Shown here one piece after another: positions 37,010 to 45,861 of a stretch of DNA of 64,000 nucleotides (position 1 is the first letter of the stretch; each line of letters begins with the position of its first letter). Under the pieces are notes generated by a model. That model had not been told where the DNA came from, did not search any database, and worked only from the letters and a program-made list of their open reading frames with translations. Made by a program: the position numbers and the translations under genes. Source of the DNA: Chitinophagales bacterium (lineage in GTDB: Bacteria > Bacteroidota > Bacteroidia > Chitinophagales > Saprospiraceae); NCBI GenBank assembly GCA_017303475.1, contig JAFLBO010000001.1, positions 310,001-374,000 of the forward strand, written 5' to 3'.

Positions 37010-37903
37010 TTAATTCTCCAAAGCTGCAGCGCCACTCACGATCTCGCCAAGCTCGGTTGTGATGGCTTCCTGACGCTTTTTGTTGTAGTGAATTTTGAGC
37101 GATTTGAGCAGCTCTTCTGCATTTTCAGTTGCCTTGTCCATGGCTGTCATACGGGAACCATGTTCAGACGCCTGCGTATCCAGCAAGCATTTGTGGAATG
37201 ACAACTGCAAAATGCTTGGCACCAAAGTTTCCAGCAATTGCTGTTGATCTGGCTCAAAGATATAGTCAGCCTTGGCCATCTTAGCTCCAGCAGGCGTTTC
37301 CATCTTTGGTACAGGGAGCCATTGCTCTGCTGTTGGGAAAACGGTAGCTGCGTTTTTGAAGCGACTGTAAACTACTTCAACCGCATCGTACTTGCCAGTA
37401 GAAAATTCATCCATGCGTGCACGCGCTACACGGCTTACATTTTCGTAAGCAGGGTTGTCGTAAACATCCATGAAATCAGTGATGAAATGAACATCCCTGA
37501 AACGACGACGGAAATAATCATAGCCTTTTTTGCCAATGAACAACATGGTTACATTGCCGTCACGACGTTGTTTACCATATTTTTCATTAATAAGGGCAGT
37601 TGTTTCCTTGCAAATATTGGTATTGAACGCGCCGCAAAGACCACGGTTAGAGGTCATAACTACCACCAACACGTTTTTTACTTCACGGGCTGTTCCAAAA
37701 CTGGTATTGGCGCCACCATCCAGGTTAGAGAGGATGTTGGACAACATACGGTTCAGACGGTCGGCATAAGGACGTACCTGAACAATAGCATTTTGTGCCT
37801 TGCGCAGTTTCGCAGCAGATACCATTTTCATGGCCTTCGTAATCTGCTGTGTGTTGATTACCGACTTAATCCGTTCGCGTACTTCTTTTAATCCGCCAGC
37901 CAT
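37010..37903 (-). CDS. atpG: ATP synthase gamma subunit
   Basis: Rotor shaft of the F1 sector that couples c-ring rotation to catalysis. The 297 residues show the N-terminal coiled coil (LKEVRERIKSVINTQQITKAMKMVSAAKLRKAQ) and the C-terminal helix with ASEHGSRMTAMDKATENAEELL, the most conserved part of the family, followed by YNKKRQEAITTEL. It lies 103 bp downstream of atpA and is the last gene of the cluster in this window. atpD and atpC do not follow: the next feature is a terminator. Confidence 0.96.
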   Translation of the reverse strand: MAGGLKEVRERIKSVINTQQITKAMKMVSAAKLRKAQNAIVQVRPYADRLNRMLSNILSNLDGGANTSFGTAREVKNVLVVVMTSNRGLCGAFNTNICKETTALINEKYGKQRRDGNVTMLFIGKKGYDYFRRRFRDVHFITDFMDVYDNPAYENVSRVARARMDEFSTGKYDAVEVVYSRFKNAATVFPTAEQWLPVPKMETPAGAKMAKADYIFEPDQQQLLETLVPSILQLSFHKCLLDTQASEHGSRMTAMDKATENAEELLKSLKIHYNKKRQEAITTELGEIVSGAAALEN

Positions 37904-38006
37904 ATGTGATTTTTTGAATGTGGAAAATGTGGGAAATGTGCTGAATCAATTAAATTTGGGTAGACACCCTTAATTCATTCATTCATCACATTCCCCTCAT
38001 TAATCA

Positions 38007-39593
38007 TTATTTTTTGTATCCGCCTGCCAGGTCTGCAGCCAGTTCACGCACTTTAGCCAGGCTGGCATCATCCAGCTTGCCTTTACGGAACTCTTCGAGT
38101 ACTTCAGGCAGTTTGTTTTCCATACGCTCCAGGAAGAGGTGTTCGAACTCTTGTACCTTTTCGAGCGGAACATCACGAAGCAGGTTGTTGGTGCCCAGGT
38201 AGATGATAGCTACCTGTTTTTCAACAGAAACCGGGCTGTACTGTGGTTGCTTCAGGATTTCCACGTTGCGTGAACCTTTAGCCAATACGGCCTGGGTAGC
38301 AGCATCAAGATCTGAACCGAACTTCGCAAAGGCTTCCAGCTCGCGGTACTGAGCCTGGTCGAGCTTCAGTGTACCAGAGATCTTCTTCATGGATTTGATC
38401 TGTGCGTTACCACCTACACGGCTTACAGAGATACCTACGTTGATGGCCGGACGCACACCTGCGTTGAACAGGTTAGACTCAAGGAAGATCTGACCATCGG
38501 TAATGGAAATTACGTTGGTTGGGATGTATGCAGATACGTCACCAGCCTGAGTCTCGATGATCGGAAGAGCTGTCAAAGAACCGCCACCTTTTACCAAACC
38601 TGCTTTCACGAGGCTTGGAGGAAGGTCGTTCATGGCCAGGGCCACTTCCTGAGTTTGGTTTACTTTAGCTGCACGCTCGAGCAAGCGACTGTGCAGGTAG
38701 AATACGTCGCCAGGGTAAGCCTCACGGCCTGGTGGGCGACGCAGCAGCAGAGATACTTCACGGTATGCAACGGCCTGTTTAGACAGGTCATCGTAAATGA
38801 TCAATGCAGGACGGCCGGTATCGCGGAAAAACTCACCAATTGCAGCACCTGCGAATGGAGCGTAGAACTGCAGTGGAGCTGGATCCGAAGCAGAGGCAGA
38901 TACGATCACTGTGTAAGCCATAGCGCCGTACTCTTCCAAAGTACGTGCTACTGTAGCAACAGTAGAGGCTTTCTGACCGCATGCTACGTAAATGCAGAAT
39001 ACAGGCTCACCACGATCATAGAACTCTTTCTGGTTGATGATGGTGTCGATAGCGATAGCGGTTTTGCCGGTCTGACGGTCGCCAATGATCAGCTCACGCT
39101 GGCCACGGCCAATTGGAATCATCGCGTCAATAGCTTTTACGCCAGTTTGCAGGGGCTCATTTACCGGCTGGCGGTAAATTACACCCGGAGCTTTGCGCTC
39201 GAGTGGCATTTCGTATTTAGCGCCGGAAATTGGTCCTTTACCGTCGATAGGCTGACCCAGTGGGTTTACAACGCGGCCTACGAAGCCGTCGCCTACTTCG
39301 ATAGAAGCGATCTGGCCGGTGCGTTTTACTTTAGAACCTTCGCGGATACCGTCTGGAGAACCCATAAGTACGACACCTACGTTGTCTTCTTCAAGGTTCA
39401 ATACGATAGCACGGGTGCCATTTTCAAATTCAACCAGTTCGCCGGACTGAGCGCGGTTCAGGCCGTATACACGGGCGATACCGTCGCCCACTTGCAACAC
39501 CGTACCTACTTCTTCGAGGTTGGTTTCAGCCCCGAAGCCAGACAGTTGTTGTTTCAATATCGCGGAGATTTCTTCCGGTCGTACGTCTGCCAT
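38007..39593 (-). CDS. atpA: ATP synthase alpha subunit
   Basis: Regulatory nucleotide-binding subunit of F1. Its 528 residues include the N-terminal beta barrel ([17 protein letters not shown]), the P-loop [11 protein letters not shown] near residue 172, [40 protein letters not shown] signature blocks, and the conserved arginine-containing VGGNAQI region. The start [17 protein letters not shown] is the usual amphipathic helix that binds the delta subunit. The 77-bp spacing to atpH and the shared strand place it in the atpBEFHAG cluster. Confidence 0.97.
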   Translation of the reverse strand: MADVRPEEISAILKQQLSGFGAETNLEEVGTVLQVGDGIARVYGLNRAQSGELVEFENGTRAIVLNLEEDNVGVVLMGSPDGIREGSKVKRTGQIASIEVGDGFVGRVVNPLGQPIDGKGPISGAKYEMPLERKAPGVIYRQPVNEPLQTGVKAIDAMIPIGRGQRELIIGDRQTGKTAIAIDTIINQKEFYDRGEPVFCIYVACGQKASTVATVARTLEEYGAMAYTVIVSASASDPAPLQFYAPFAGAAIGEFFRDTGRPALIIYDDLSKQAVAYREVSLLLRRPPGREAYPGDVFYLHSRLLERAAKVNQTQEVALAMNDLPPSLVKAGLVKGGGSLTALPIIETQAGDVSAYIPTNVISITDGQIFLESNLFNAGVRPAINVGISVSRVGGNAQIKSMKKISGTLKLDQAQYRELEAFAKFGSDLDAATQAVLAKGSRNVEILKQPQYSPVSVEKQVAIIYLGTNNLLRDVPLEKVQEFEHLFLERMENKLPEVLEEFRKGKLDDASLAKVRELAADLAGGYKK

Positions 39594-39670
39594 GACTTAT
39601 ATTGATTTGTTGATTCGTAAAAGTAGAAATCCGATCCGAAGGAATAAACCCGGACCAGGAATCTGTTGAG

Positions 39671-40231
39671 TTAAAATTCTTTGATGTAGAGGTTTTTCGT
39701 GAACTCGGCATTCAGATCAGCCAGTTTGCTGGCCACTGAAGCGTCGTAACGCTTGTTGTCGAATTCCAGCACAAAACCACCGATTAGTTCGGGGTCTACA
39801 CTGGTTTCGATATCAAGATTGGGGTTGGTAATGCCACTGGCCAGCAATCGGGCCTTCAGGTCGTTTACCACGGCATCGCTCATAGGCGCAGCAGCAATCA
39901 ACTTAACAGTAGTGATTTTTTGCAATGCCTTATACTGGGCAATGAATTCGTTGGCTATTTCTGCCAGGTAACCTTCGCGACCTTTATTCACCAGCAAAGT
40001 CATGTAAGCCATTGTCAGGCTGTCCATTTGCTTGCCAAAGAGTGCGGCGAGTGCAGCATTCTTTTTATCGGCGCTGATGATCGGGCTTTTCAGCATCAGG
40101 TGCAGATCGCGGTTTTTAGCCGCAGCTGCCAGCGTATTGATATCGGCGCTTACCTGCGGCAATTTACCCTGCTCGAGAGCGAGGTCAATCAGCGATTTGG
40201 CATACCGGGTAGCAATGCGAGTTACAGACAT
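39671..40231 (-). CDS. atpH: ATP synthase delta subunit
   Basis: Links the peripheral stalk to the top of F1 (OSCP family). The 186 residues start with the helical N-domain (IATRYAKSLIDLALEQGKL) and include LMLKSPIISADKK and the C-terminal region with the GGFVLEFDNKRYDASVASKL motif typical of delta subunits. It lies between atpF, 10 bp upstream, and atpA. It is soluble and cytosolic. Confidence 0.95.
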   Translation of the reverse strand: MSVTRIATRYAKSLIDLALEQGKLPQVSADINTLAAAAKNRDLHLMLKSPIISADKKNAALAALFGKQMDSLTMAYMTLLVNKGREGYLAEIANEFIAQYKALQKITTVKLIAAAPMSDAVVNDLKARLLASGITNPNLDIETSVDPELIGGFVLEFDNKRYDASVASKLADLNAEFTKNLYIKEF

Positions 40232-40241
40232 GGTGTGCTAA

Positions 40242-40754
40242 TTAGTTCAGTTTGATGGAATCTGCCAGGGATTTAGCGTAAGCTTCCTGTTCAGTTTTGT
40301 TAGCCAGTTCGCGGCGGAGCAGTTTTTCTGCAATTTCCACAGCCATCTGACCAGCCTGATTTTTCAGCGATACCAGAGCAGCCTGTTTTTGGTTTTCGAT
40401 ATCCTGAATAGCGCTTTCTACTTTGCGCTTGTATTCGGCATTAGCACGTTCTTTTGCTTCTGCAATGATTTCGTCTTTTGCCTCTTTTGCTTCTTTCAGG
40501 ATAGCAGAGCGTTCTTCACGGGCCTGAGCCAGCAGTTTTTCGTTCTCTGCCTGGAGGTGCGACATTTCTTCGCGTGCTTTTTTGGCTTCATCCAGAGCAT
40601 TTTGGATATCCAGTTCGCGTTGTTTGAGCGCATTGCCGATAGGTTTAAAGGCAAAACGGCTCATCATGAACCAGAAAATGAGGAAGATGAGGGTGGTCCA
40701 AAAAAGAAGCCCGGGTTCGGGTTTGAGTACGTTGAAATCTGCCAAAAACAACAT
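40242..40754 (-). CDS. atpF: ATP synthase b subunit
   Basis: Peripheral stalk of the F0 sector. The 170 residues contain one N-terminal transmembrane helix (GLLFWTTLIFLIFWFMMSRFAF, about 15-36) followed by a long charged coiled coil (about 40-170) rich in Glu, Lys and Ala. This is the normal layout. The next gene, atpH, starts 10 bp beyond its stop. A 108-bp spacer separates it from atpE. Confidence 0.95.
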   Translation of the reverse strand: MLFLADFNVLKPEPGLLFWTTLIFLIFWFMMSRFAFKPIGNALKQRELDIQNALDEAKKAREEMSHLQAENEKLLAQAREERSAILKEAKEAKDEIIAEAKERANAEYKRKVESAIQDIENQKQAALVSLKNQAGQMAVEIAEKLLRRELANKTEQEAYAKSLADSIKLN

Positions 40755-40862
40755 CGTAGTGATGAGTTATGAGTGATAAAATATGTGGAAGGGTAAAACC
40801 CCTGACATGTCAAAATTCCGGGCCATTGAGTCGCCAACCGCTTCGCGCCGGCCCGGGAACAA

Positions 40863-41078
<216 letters not shown>

Positions 41079-41128
41079 TTATGAATGATGAATGTTGATT
41101 GCTCGTTGTGTCCGGTTTATGGGGTAGA

Positions 41129-42460
41129 TCAGTGATGATCGTGGTGTGGTTCTTCAATAGCTGTACCGATATAGGTAGCGCTCAACATGGTGAAAATGAA
41201 TGCCTGCAGGAATGCAACCAGCAATTCAAGGGTCATCATGAAGAGGGTCAGCGGGATAGAAGCCGCAGCGCCTGCTGCTGAACCGCCCACGCTTTCGCCG
41301 GCTTTGCCCAAAATGAAGATCAGGCTTACGAAGCTCAGGATCACAATGTGGCCCGCCGTAATGTTGGCAAAAAGACGAAGCAGCAGTGTGAATGGCTTGA
41401 GGAATACGCCCAGAATCTCAATTGGGGTCAGAATAAATATTTTGAGCACAGCAGGCACGCCTGGCATCCACAAGGTGTGTTCCCAGAAGTGCTTGTTGGC
41501 ACTGAAAGTTGAAATCAGGAATGTGATAAGCGCCAGAACAATGGTAATGGAGATGTTTCCGGTTACATTGGCGCCACCAGGGAAGAATGGAATCTGGCCA
41601 ATCAGGTTCAGACCGAGAATAAAGAAGAATGCCGAAAGCAGGTACGGCATGTATTTCTCGTATTTAGGACCGATATTAGGCTTGGCTACTTCATCCCGGA
41701 TAAAGGTGTAGAACGGCTCAATGAAATTCTGCAAACCTTTGGGCGCTTGTCCTTTAGTGCGGGTAGCTGCAGTAGCCACGCTGCGGAAAAGGAAAAACAA
41801 AATCACGAAGGTGAGCAACATAGTGAACACATTGCGCGTAATACTAAAATCGGAGAAGCCGGTTACGCCGCCGCCCAAAATGCCGCCGTCGTAAGTGGTT
41901 TTGGATTCCAAACGCAGGCACTGACCATCGATGATGGCATTGTAAACCGTTTTAGCTTTGCCGCCTTCTTCGATTTCCTGGTGAGTGTAGTCTTCTACCT
42001 TGAATTCGCCGTGCTGGAACTTTTCATCAAGGATGCGCATTACAGAACCATGAACCAATACATAACCATCGTTGGCAAACTCGCCATTACCATGATGGTG
42101 TACATGGAACATGCCGGTTGTGCCAACCTTCCAGCCATGAGCTGATTTGAGGATTACCGGAAGGTTTACGTACATGTCGCCCACAATGTGGATGACATTG
42201 GCGTCTGAAATGTGGTGAACAGCATTATCGCCGGCATTAAATTCCGGTTCAATGCTCAGAGAATGGCCGCAGGCGCCTTCATGATGTTCCGCGTTTTCTG
42301 CTCCCTCTGCCGGATGTTCACCGGTCTGAGCTTGCTCGGTAGGATGCGGATGCTCTGCGCCTTGTGGATGAGGGTGATCTCCATGTCCGGTTTGAGCCAA
42401 GGCAAAAGTGCACAAACCACTGAGAATCAATACTAAACTATATGTGCGAACAAAGTTCAT
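41129..42460 (-). CDS. atpB: ATP synthase a subunit with long histidine-rich N-terminal extension
   Basis: Proton channel subunit of F0. The C-terminal part (about residues 205-443) is a standard a subunit with five or more membrane helices and the essential Arg in LLLRLFANITAGH. The N-terminal 200 residues are unusual: a signal-peptide-like segment (YSLVLILSGLCTFALAQ, 7-23), a His-rich stretch with about a dozen His (GHGDHPHPQGAEHPHP and AEHHEGACGH), and a beta-rich domain. The protein ends in EEPHHDHH. The ATG at 42460 is chosen because the signal-like segment starts there. Extended AtpB proteins occur in many Bacteroidota, but the role of the extension is not known to me. Confidence 0.93.
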   Translation of the reverse strand: MNFVRTYSLVLILSGLCTFALAQTGHGDHPHPQGAEHPHPTEQAQTGEHPAEGAENAEHHEGACGHSLSIEPEFNAGDNAVHHISDANVIHIVGDMYVNLPVILKSAHGWKVGTTGMFHVHHHGNGEFANDGYVLVHGSVMRILDEKFQHGEFKVEDYTHQEIEEGGKAKTVYNAIIDGQCLRLESKTTYDGGILGGGVTGFSDFSITRNVFTMLLTFVILFFLFRSVATAATRTKGQAPKGLQNFIEPFYTFIRDEVAKPNIGPKYEKYMPYLLSAFFFILGLNLIGQIPFFPGGANVTGNISITIVLALITFLISTFSANKHFWEHTLWMPGVPAVLKIFILTPIEILGVFLKPFTLLLRLFANITAGHIVILSFVSLIFILGKAGESVGGSAAGAAASIPLTLFMMTLELLVAFLQAFIFTMLSATYIGTAIEEPHHDHH

Positions 42461-42495
42461 ATCCACTTTGGAAAAATCTATGATCAAATCGGCTG

Positions 42496-42503
42496 CAAAA
42501 GTA
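42496..42503 (-). promoter_or_regulatory. TACTTTTG -7 box upstream of the atp cluster
   Basis: Minus-strand TACTTTTG lies 35 bases before the atpB ATG and is the only TAnnTTTG match I see upstream of the atp genes. The nearest TTG upstream is at 25-base spacing. Confidence 0.45.
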
Positions 42504-42557
42504 CGATGCTATTTTCTGATAAAAAAACCAACTCAAACTATTTTTCCAAAAAATATA

Positions 42558-42580
42558 GGGCAGACAGGGGGGTAGGGGGG
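42558..42580. other. G-rich tract between divergent genes
   Basis: Plus strand has GGG, then six G, then six G within 23 bases (42558-42560, 42567-42572, 42575-42580). It lies 55 bases upstream of the atpB -7 box and 100 bases upstream of the next plus-strand gene. Splitting a G6 run would allow a four-tract quadruplex. I see no other comparable G-runs in the intergenic parts of the window. Confidence 0.5.
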
Positions 42581-42679
42581 CGAGATTCGGAATTAAATTT
42601 GGAGCGCTCGTTTTTTGGCCTGAATTTGGCAGACTTTTTCGCAATATAAAGACAGCATTTTTACACCTAAACGGAATTT

Positions 42680-44131
42680 ATGACAAAAACTACCTTATGG
42701 CTACTGGCATTCCTCTGCGCTGCTAACCTGGCAGCCCAAAATAAAATGTGGGAAGTTTCCGGTATTATCAGAAGCGACTTATCCGTATCTGTCCCGGGTG
42801 TGTCAATTTTAATTAACGACACTTTGCGCGCTACCACAGATGGTTTTGGTTTCTTTTTGGTGAGGCTACCCTCTCGCCCAAGAACCCTTACAGCTAAAAG
42901 AATTGGGTATGAACCCCTAATGGTCAAACTGCGCGATTATCCATTCAAGGAAAGATCTACCTACCTGGAGCTGGAGTTGCTGTCTGCCAATACTGTTTTG
43001 CCGGAATTTACGGTTAGCGCAAAATCAGTGGAAAAGATATTTCAGGAGGATTACCAGCATGCGCTGGTTGATTATGAATTGATTGGCAGAAACCAGGTGT
43101 TGTTACTTAAACGGTACAAAAACCAATACGCTCTTCAATTGACGGATGAAGATGGAACCATTTTAGATCAAGTAGATCTTCCTTCCAAAACTGATTACCA
43201 ACAGATTTATAAAGGTTGCCTTAGCACCTACCATGTACCAGGTCTGGATTGGGCTATTGAATTTCGGGTGAGCGAAAATAAACTGGACACCCTGGGGAGG
43301 TACCCTGCCGTTGAATTTGAGGCGTATATATTACCCTGCGCAGCCATGGTAAACGGTTGCTATTTTTTCGAGCACAGGCTCTACAACGGAAATGCCGTGG
43401 AGTTTGAATGGATGGATCCCGCCGGGATATATCACCCTTTACTTAATGTGTATGATGAAGAGACTTTCGCGTGGTTGCAGCGAAATGTTAGAGATTTTTA
43501 CCGGAAAAACAGGTTTGAAGATCGAGAGGCATACTTTGATGCTGTAGAAAGAAGGCAGGAAGAACTTAATACGTCCCGGTTGCCTCCATCACCCGAACCA
43601 TCGGCGGTAGAACCATTGAAGCGCCCGGGGACGGTTAAGGTTAAACGGGACATCATGCAGCAGACTATGAGAGCAGCATTTCGTGGTCAGTTGATGCCAA
43701 TTGTTCCCTTAGCATTTGACTCCATTTACGTGCCTATGTTTGTCATAGGTGACAGTATTTTTTTACTTAACCACAAACAAAATTTGCTGTTACGGTTGGA
43801 GCCTGATTCTTTAGGTGGAAGAGTGTTTAATGCCGTTCAATCGCCTTTAACCTACCATAAGGAAAAAGGATGGAAAAAATTTGCAGTAGTTGACAGCCAC
43901 ACTCACCGGGCATACGGAGTGTTTCGGAAGTATATCAATGGCCTTACCCTAAAGGAAATCGACTTCGAAACCGGCGCCGCCGGCAAAAGTTATGTTATCA
44001 GTGAGGCGCCATTACTTTGCAAAGAGTACAAATTGCGGAATGGTAAACTCTATTTCATGGGACAACCTGACCCAGAAATTCCTAATTACTCATTATATAA
44101 GGTGGATATGTTTCAGTTTGGCCAAAAGTGA
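42680..44131 (+). CDS. Exported protein with CarboxypepD_reg-like domain
   Basis: A 483-residue protein not assigned to a functional family. A signal peptide (MTKTTLWLLAFLCAANLAAQ) is followed by a CarboxypepD_reg-like beta sandwich (about 25-110, VSGIIRSDLSVSVPGVSILIN and DGFGFFLVRLPS). Such domains also start TonB-dependent receptors, but there is no plug or barrel here. The remaining 370 residues are beta-rich and include a charged low-complexity linker (RLPPSPEPSAVEPLKRP) in the middle. No T9SS tail is visible, so it may stay periplasmic. Its stop codon abuts the stop of the convergent nucleotidyltransferase gene with no base between (TGATCA). Confidence 0.78.
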   Translation: MTKTTLWLLAFLCAANLAAQNKMWEVSGIIRSDLSVSVPGVSILINDTLRATTDGFGFFLVRLPSRPRTLTAKRIGYEPLMVKLRDYPFKERSTYLELELLSANTVLPEFTVSAKSVEKIFQEDYQHALVDYELIGRNQVLLLKRYKNQYALQLTDEDGTILDQVDLPSKTDYQQIYKGCLSTYHVPGLDWAIEFRVSENKLDTLGRYPAVEFEAYILPCAAMVNGCYFFEHRLYNGNAVEFEWMDPAGIYHPLLNVYDEETFAWLQRNVRDFYRKNRFEDREAYFDAVERRQEELNTSRLPPSPEPSAVEPLKRPGTVKVKRDIMQQTMRAAFRGQLMPIVPLAFDSIYVPMFVIGDSIFLLNHKQNLLLRLEPDSLGGRVFNAVQSPLTYHKEKGWKKFAVVDSHTHRAYGVFRKYINGLTLKEIDFETGAAGKSYVISEAPLLCKEYKLRNGKLYFMGQPDPEIPNYSLYKVDMFQFGQK

Positions 44132-45139
44132 TCAGCGTTTGGAAAAATTGGAAAAATCTCCAAGATCCAGGGCGTACCGTGAACCTTCGTACCGACTGGC
44201 ATTGCCAATCATGGAGCTTTCCAAGACAGCATTTTTCAGGTGCGCATGGTTTTGCACAATGCTGTTGCCGATGATGGTGCTTTCCACTTTGGAATGATGG
44301 CCCACGCTTACGTGCGGTCCTATGACACTGTTTCGGATTTCAGCGTGCTCGCCAATGAAACAAGGGTGGATGATAACACTGTTTTCTATCACTGCGTTGC
44401 TGGCCGTCAGGTGTTGATCCCGGTGGAACTCTAGCATGCGGGCATTGGAATGAAGGATGTTCTCCTTGGTGCCACAATCAAGCCATTCTTCAATCTGACC
44501 GGTTCGGAATCTGGTGCCCTGGTTTTTTAAATGTGCGAGTGCTGTGGTTAATTGGTATTCGTTTTTCTCGCGGATATCGTTGGAAATGATGTATTGTAAG
44601 GCTTCCCTGAGTTTTTCGCCTTCTTTGAAATAGTAAATCCCCACGATGGCCAGGTCTGAAACGAATACACTTGGCTTTTCCACCATATCAATGATGTATC
44701 CATCCTCATCAAGTTTCACCACACCGAAAGAACTGGGATCCTCCACTTTTTGGGTCCAGATAACCCCATCTTCATGGTCGTCAAACCGGAAATCTGCCTT
44801 GAACAAGGTGTCGGCAAAGGCAACAATGCACTTTCCGTTGAGGCTTTTGGCAGCACAGGCAATGGCATGTCCAACGCCCAGAGCCTTGTCTTGCTGATAA
44901 AGTGTTCCTTTTGCGCCAAGCTTTTCGGCAATGGATATGAGTTCTTTTTCCACCTCAGGGCCAAAATCACCTACAATATAGGCAATCTCTTCGATGGGAC
45001 CATTATAAGAACTGGCCAGGTCTTCTACCAATCGTTGGATAATAGGCTTACCAGCAACAGGAATGAGCGGCTTGGGGACGGTTAGCGTATGTGGCCTGAG
45101 CCGGGTTCCTCGTCCGGCCATGGGTATGATGATCTTCAT
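44132..45139 (-). CDS. Sugar-phosphate nucleotidyltransferase with left-handed beta-helix
   Basis: A 335-residue enzyme. The N-terminal domain has the pyrophosphorylase signature MAGRGTRLRPHTL...PKPLIPVAGKP (about 7-32), the substrate loop GVGHAIACA, and EWLDCGT late in the domain. The C-terminal 80 residues show hexapeptide-type repeats (VIENSVIIHP, IRNSVIGPHVSVGH, VESTIIGNSIV), a left-handed beta-helix. It would activate a hexose-1-phosphate with NTP (RmlA/GalU-like), feeding glycan synthesis. The precise sugar is unclear. It lies 38 bp downstream of dut on the same strand. Confidence 0.88.
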   Translation of the reverse strand: MKIIIPMAGRGTRLRPHTLTVPKPLIPVAGKPIIQRLVEDLASSYNGPIEEIAYIVGDFGPEVEKELISIAEKLGAKGTLYQQDKALGVGHAIACAAKSLNGKCIVAFADTLFKADFRFDDHEDGVIWTQKVEDPSSFGVVKLDEDGYIIDMVEKPSVFVSDLAIVGIYYFKEGEKLREALQYIISNDIREKNEYQLTTALAHLKNQGTRFRTGQIEEWLDCGTKENILHSNARMLEFHRDQHLTASNAVIENSVIIHPCFIGEHAEIRNSVIGPHVSVGHHSKVESTIIGNSIVQNHAHLKNAVLESSMIGNASRYEGSRYALDLGDFSNFSKR

Positions 45140-45177
45140 AACTTGCTTGATTATTGTTTTTTGCGGGTGATGGACAT

Positions 45178-45624
45178 TTAAGATTTCCCGGTACTGCCAA
45201 ATCCACCGGCGCCTCTGTCTGAGGCATCAAGCGCTTGTACCGGAATCCACTGCACCTGTTCATGTTTGGCTACCACCATTTGGGCAATTCTCTCCCCTGG
45301 CTCAATGGTTTGAGGCTCATTGGAAAGATTCACAACAATACATTTTATTTCACCCCGGTAGTCGGAATCAATGGTTCCGGGTGAGTTGAGCATGGTGAGT
45401 CCACGTTTGGCGGCCAGTCCGCTTCTTGGCCGAATTTGGGCTTCGAAACCATGCGGAAGTTCAATAAACAGACCCGTTGGGATGAGGCTGCGTTCCAGGG
45501 GAGCGAGGGTGACAGGGTTTTCCAGATTTGCCCTAAGGTCCATTCCAGCGCTGCCATGGGTTTCGTATTGTGGCAGCGCAAAAGGAGACTGATTGATGAT
45601 TTTAACGGATAATGGTGTTTGCAT
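45178..45624 (-). CDS. dut: Deoxyuridine triphosphatase
   Basis: Hydrolyses dUTP to dUMP and pyrophosphate, which prevents uracil incorporation and feeds dTMP synthesis. The 148 residues contain the five trimeric dUTPase motifs: [41 protein letters not shown] and the C-terminal [10 protein letters not shown]. Length is typical. A TACCTTTG box ends only eight bases before the ATG, so the transcript may be almost leaderless. Confidence 0.96.
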   Translation of the reverse strand: MQTPLSVKIINQSPFALPQYETHGSAGMDLRANLENPVTLAPLERSLIPTGLFIELPHGFEAQIRPRSGLAAKRGLTMLNSPGTIDSDYRGEIKCIVVNLSNEPQTIEPGERIAQMVVAKHEQVQWIPVQALDASDRGAGGFGSTGKS

Positions 45625-45632
45625 AGATGTGG

Positions 45633-45640
45633 CAAAGGTA
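45633..45640 (-). promoter_or_regulatory. TACCTTTG -7 box upstream of dut
   Basis: Minus-strand TACCTTTG lies eight bases before the dut ATG. If real, the 5' leader would be only a few nucleotides. A -33 TTTG is not seen at the usual distance. Confidence 0.45.
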
Positions 45641-45861
45641 CATTATGCGTGGGAAAGAATAATGTCGTGGGTTGGCTCTTCCCCGGAAGGGTAAATTTGT
45701 ACTAAAATGCGTCGTATTCCGGCCATGAATGGAAATTGCATGAGTAATTCTTTTTCCCCTGCGTACATTTCGGCCGGCAAACATCTGGAGGCGCCAACAT
45801 GCATGTTTGCTCATCCTGTTTTGCCCTGCAAACACTAATTAAACTATCATCCCGTTGCTTC

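Noticed and set aside
38655..39605. 316-codon plus-strand frame antisense to atpA
   Set aside because: atpA on the minus strand is unmistakable; the antisense frame is open because of codon bias, not selection.
42438..42644. 68-codon minus-strand frame upstream of atpB (atpI candidate)
   Set aside because: It covers the atpB start region and promoter box and lacks the helices of AtpI.
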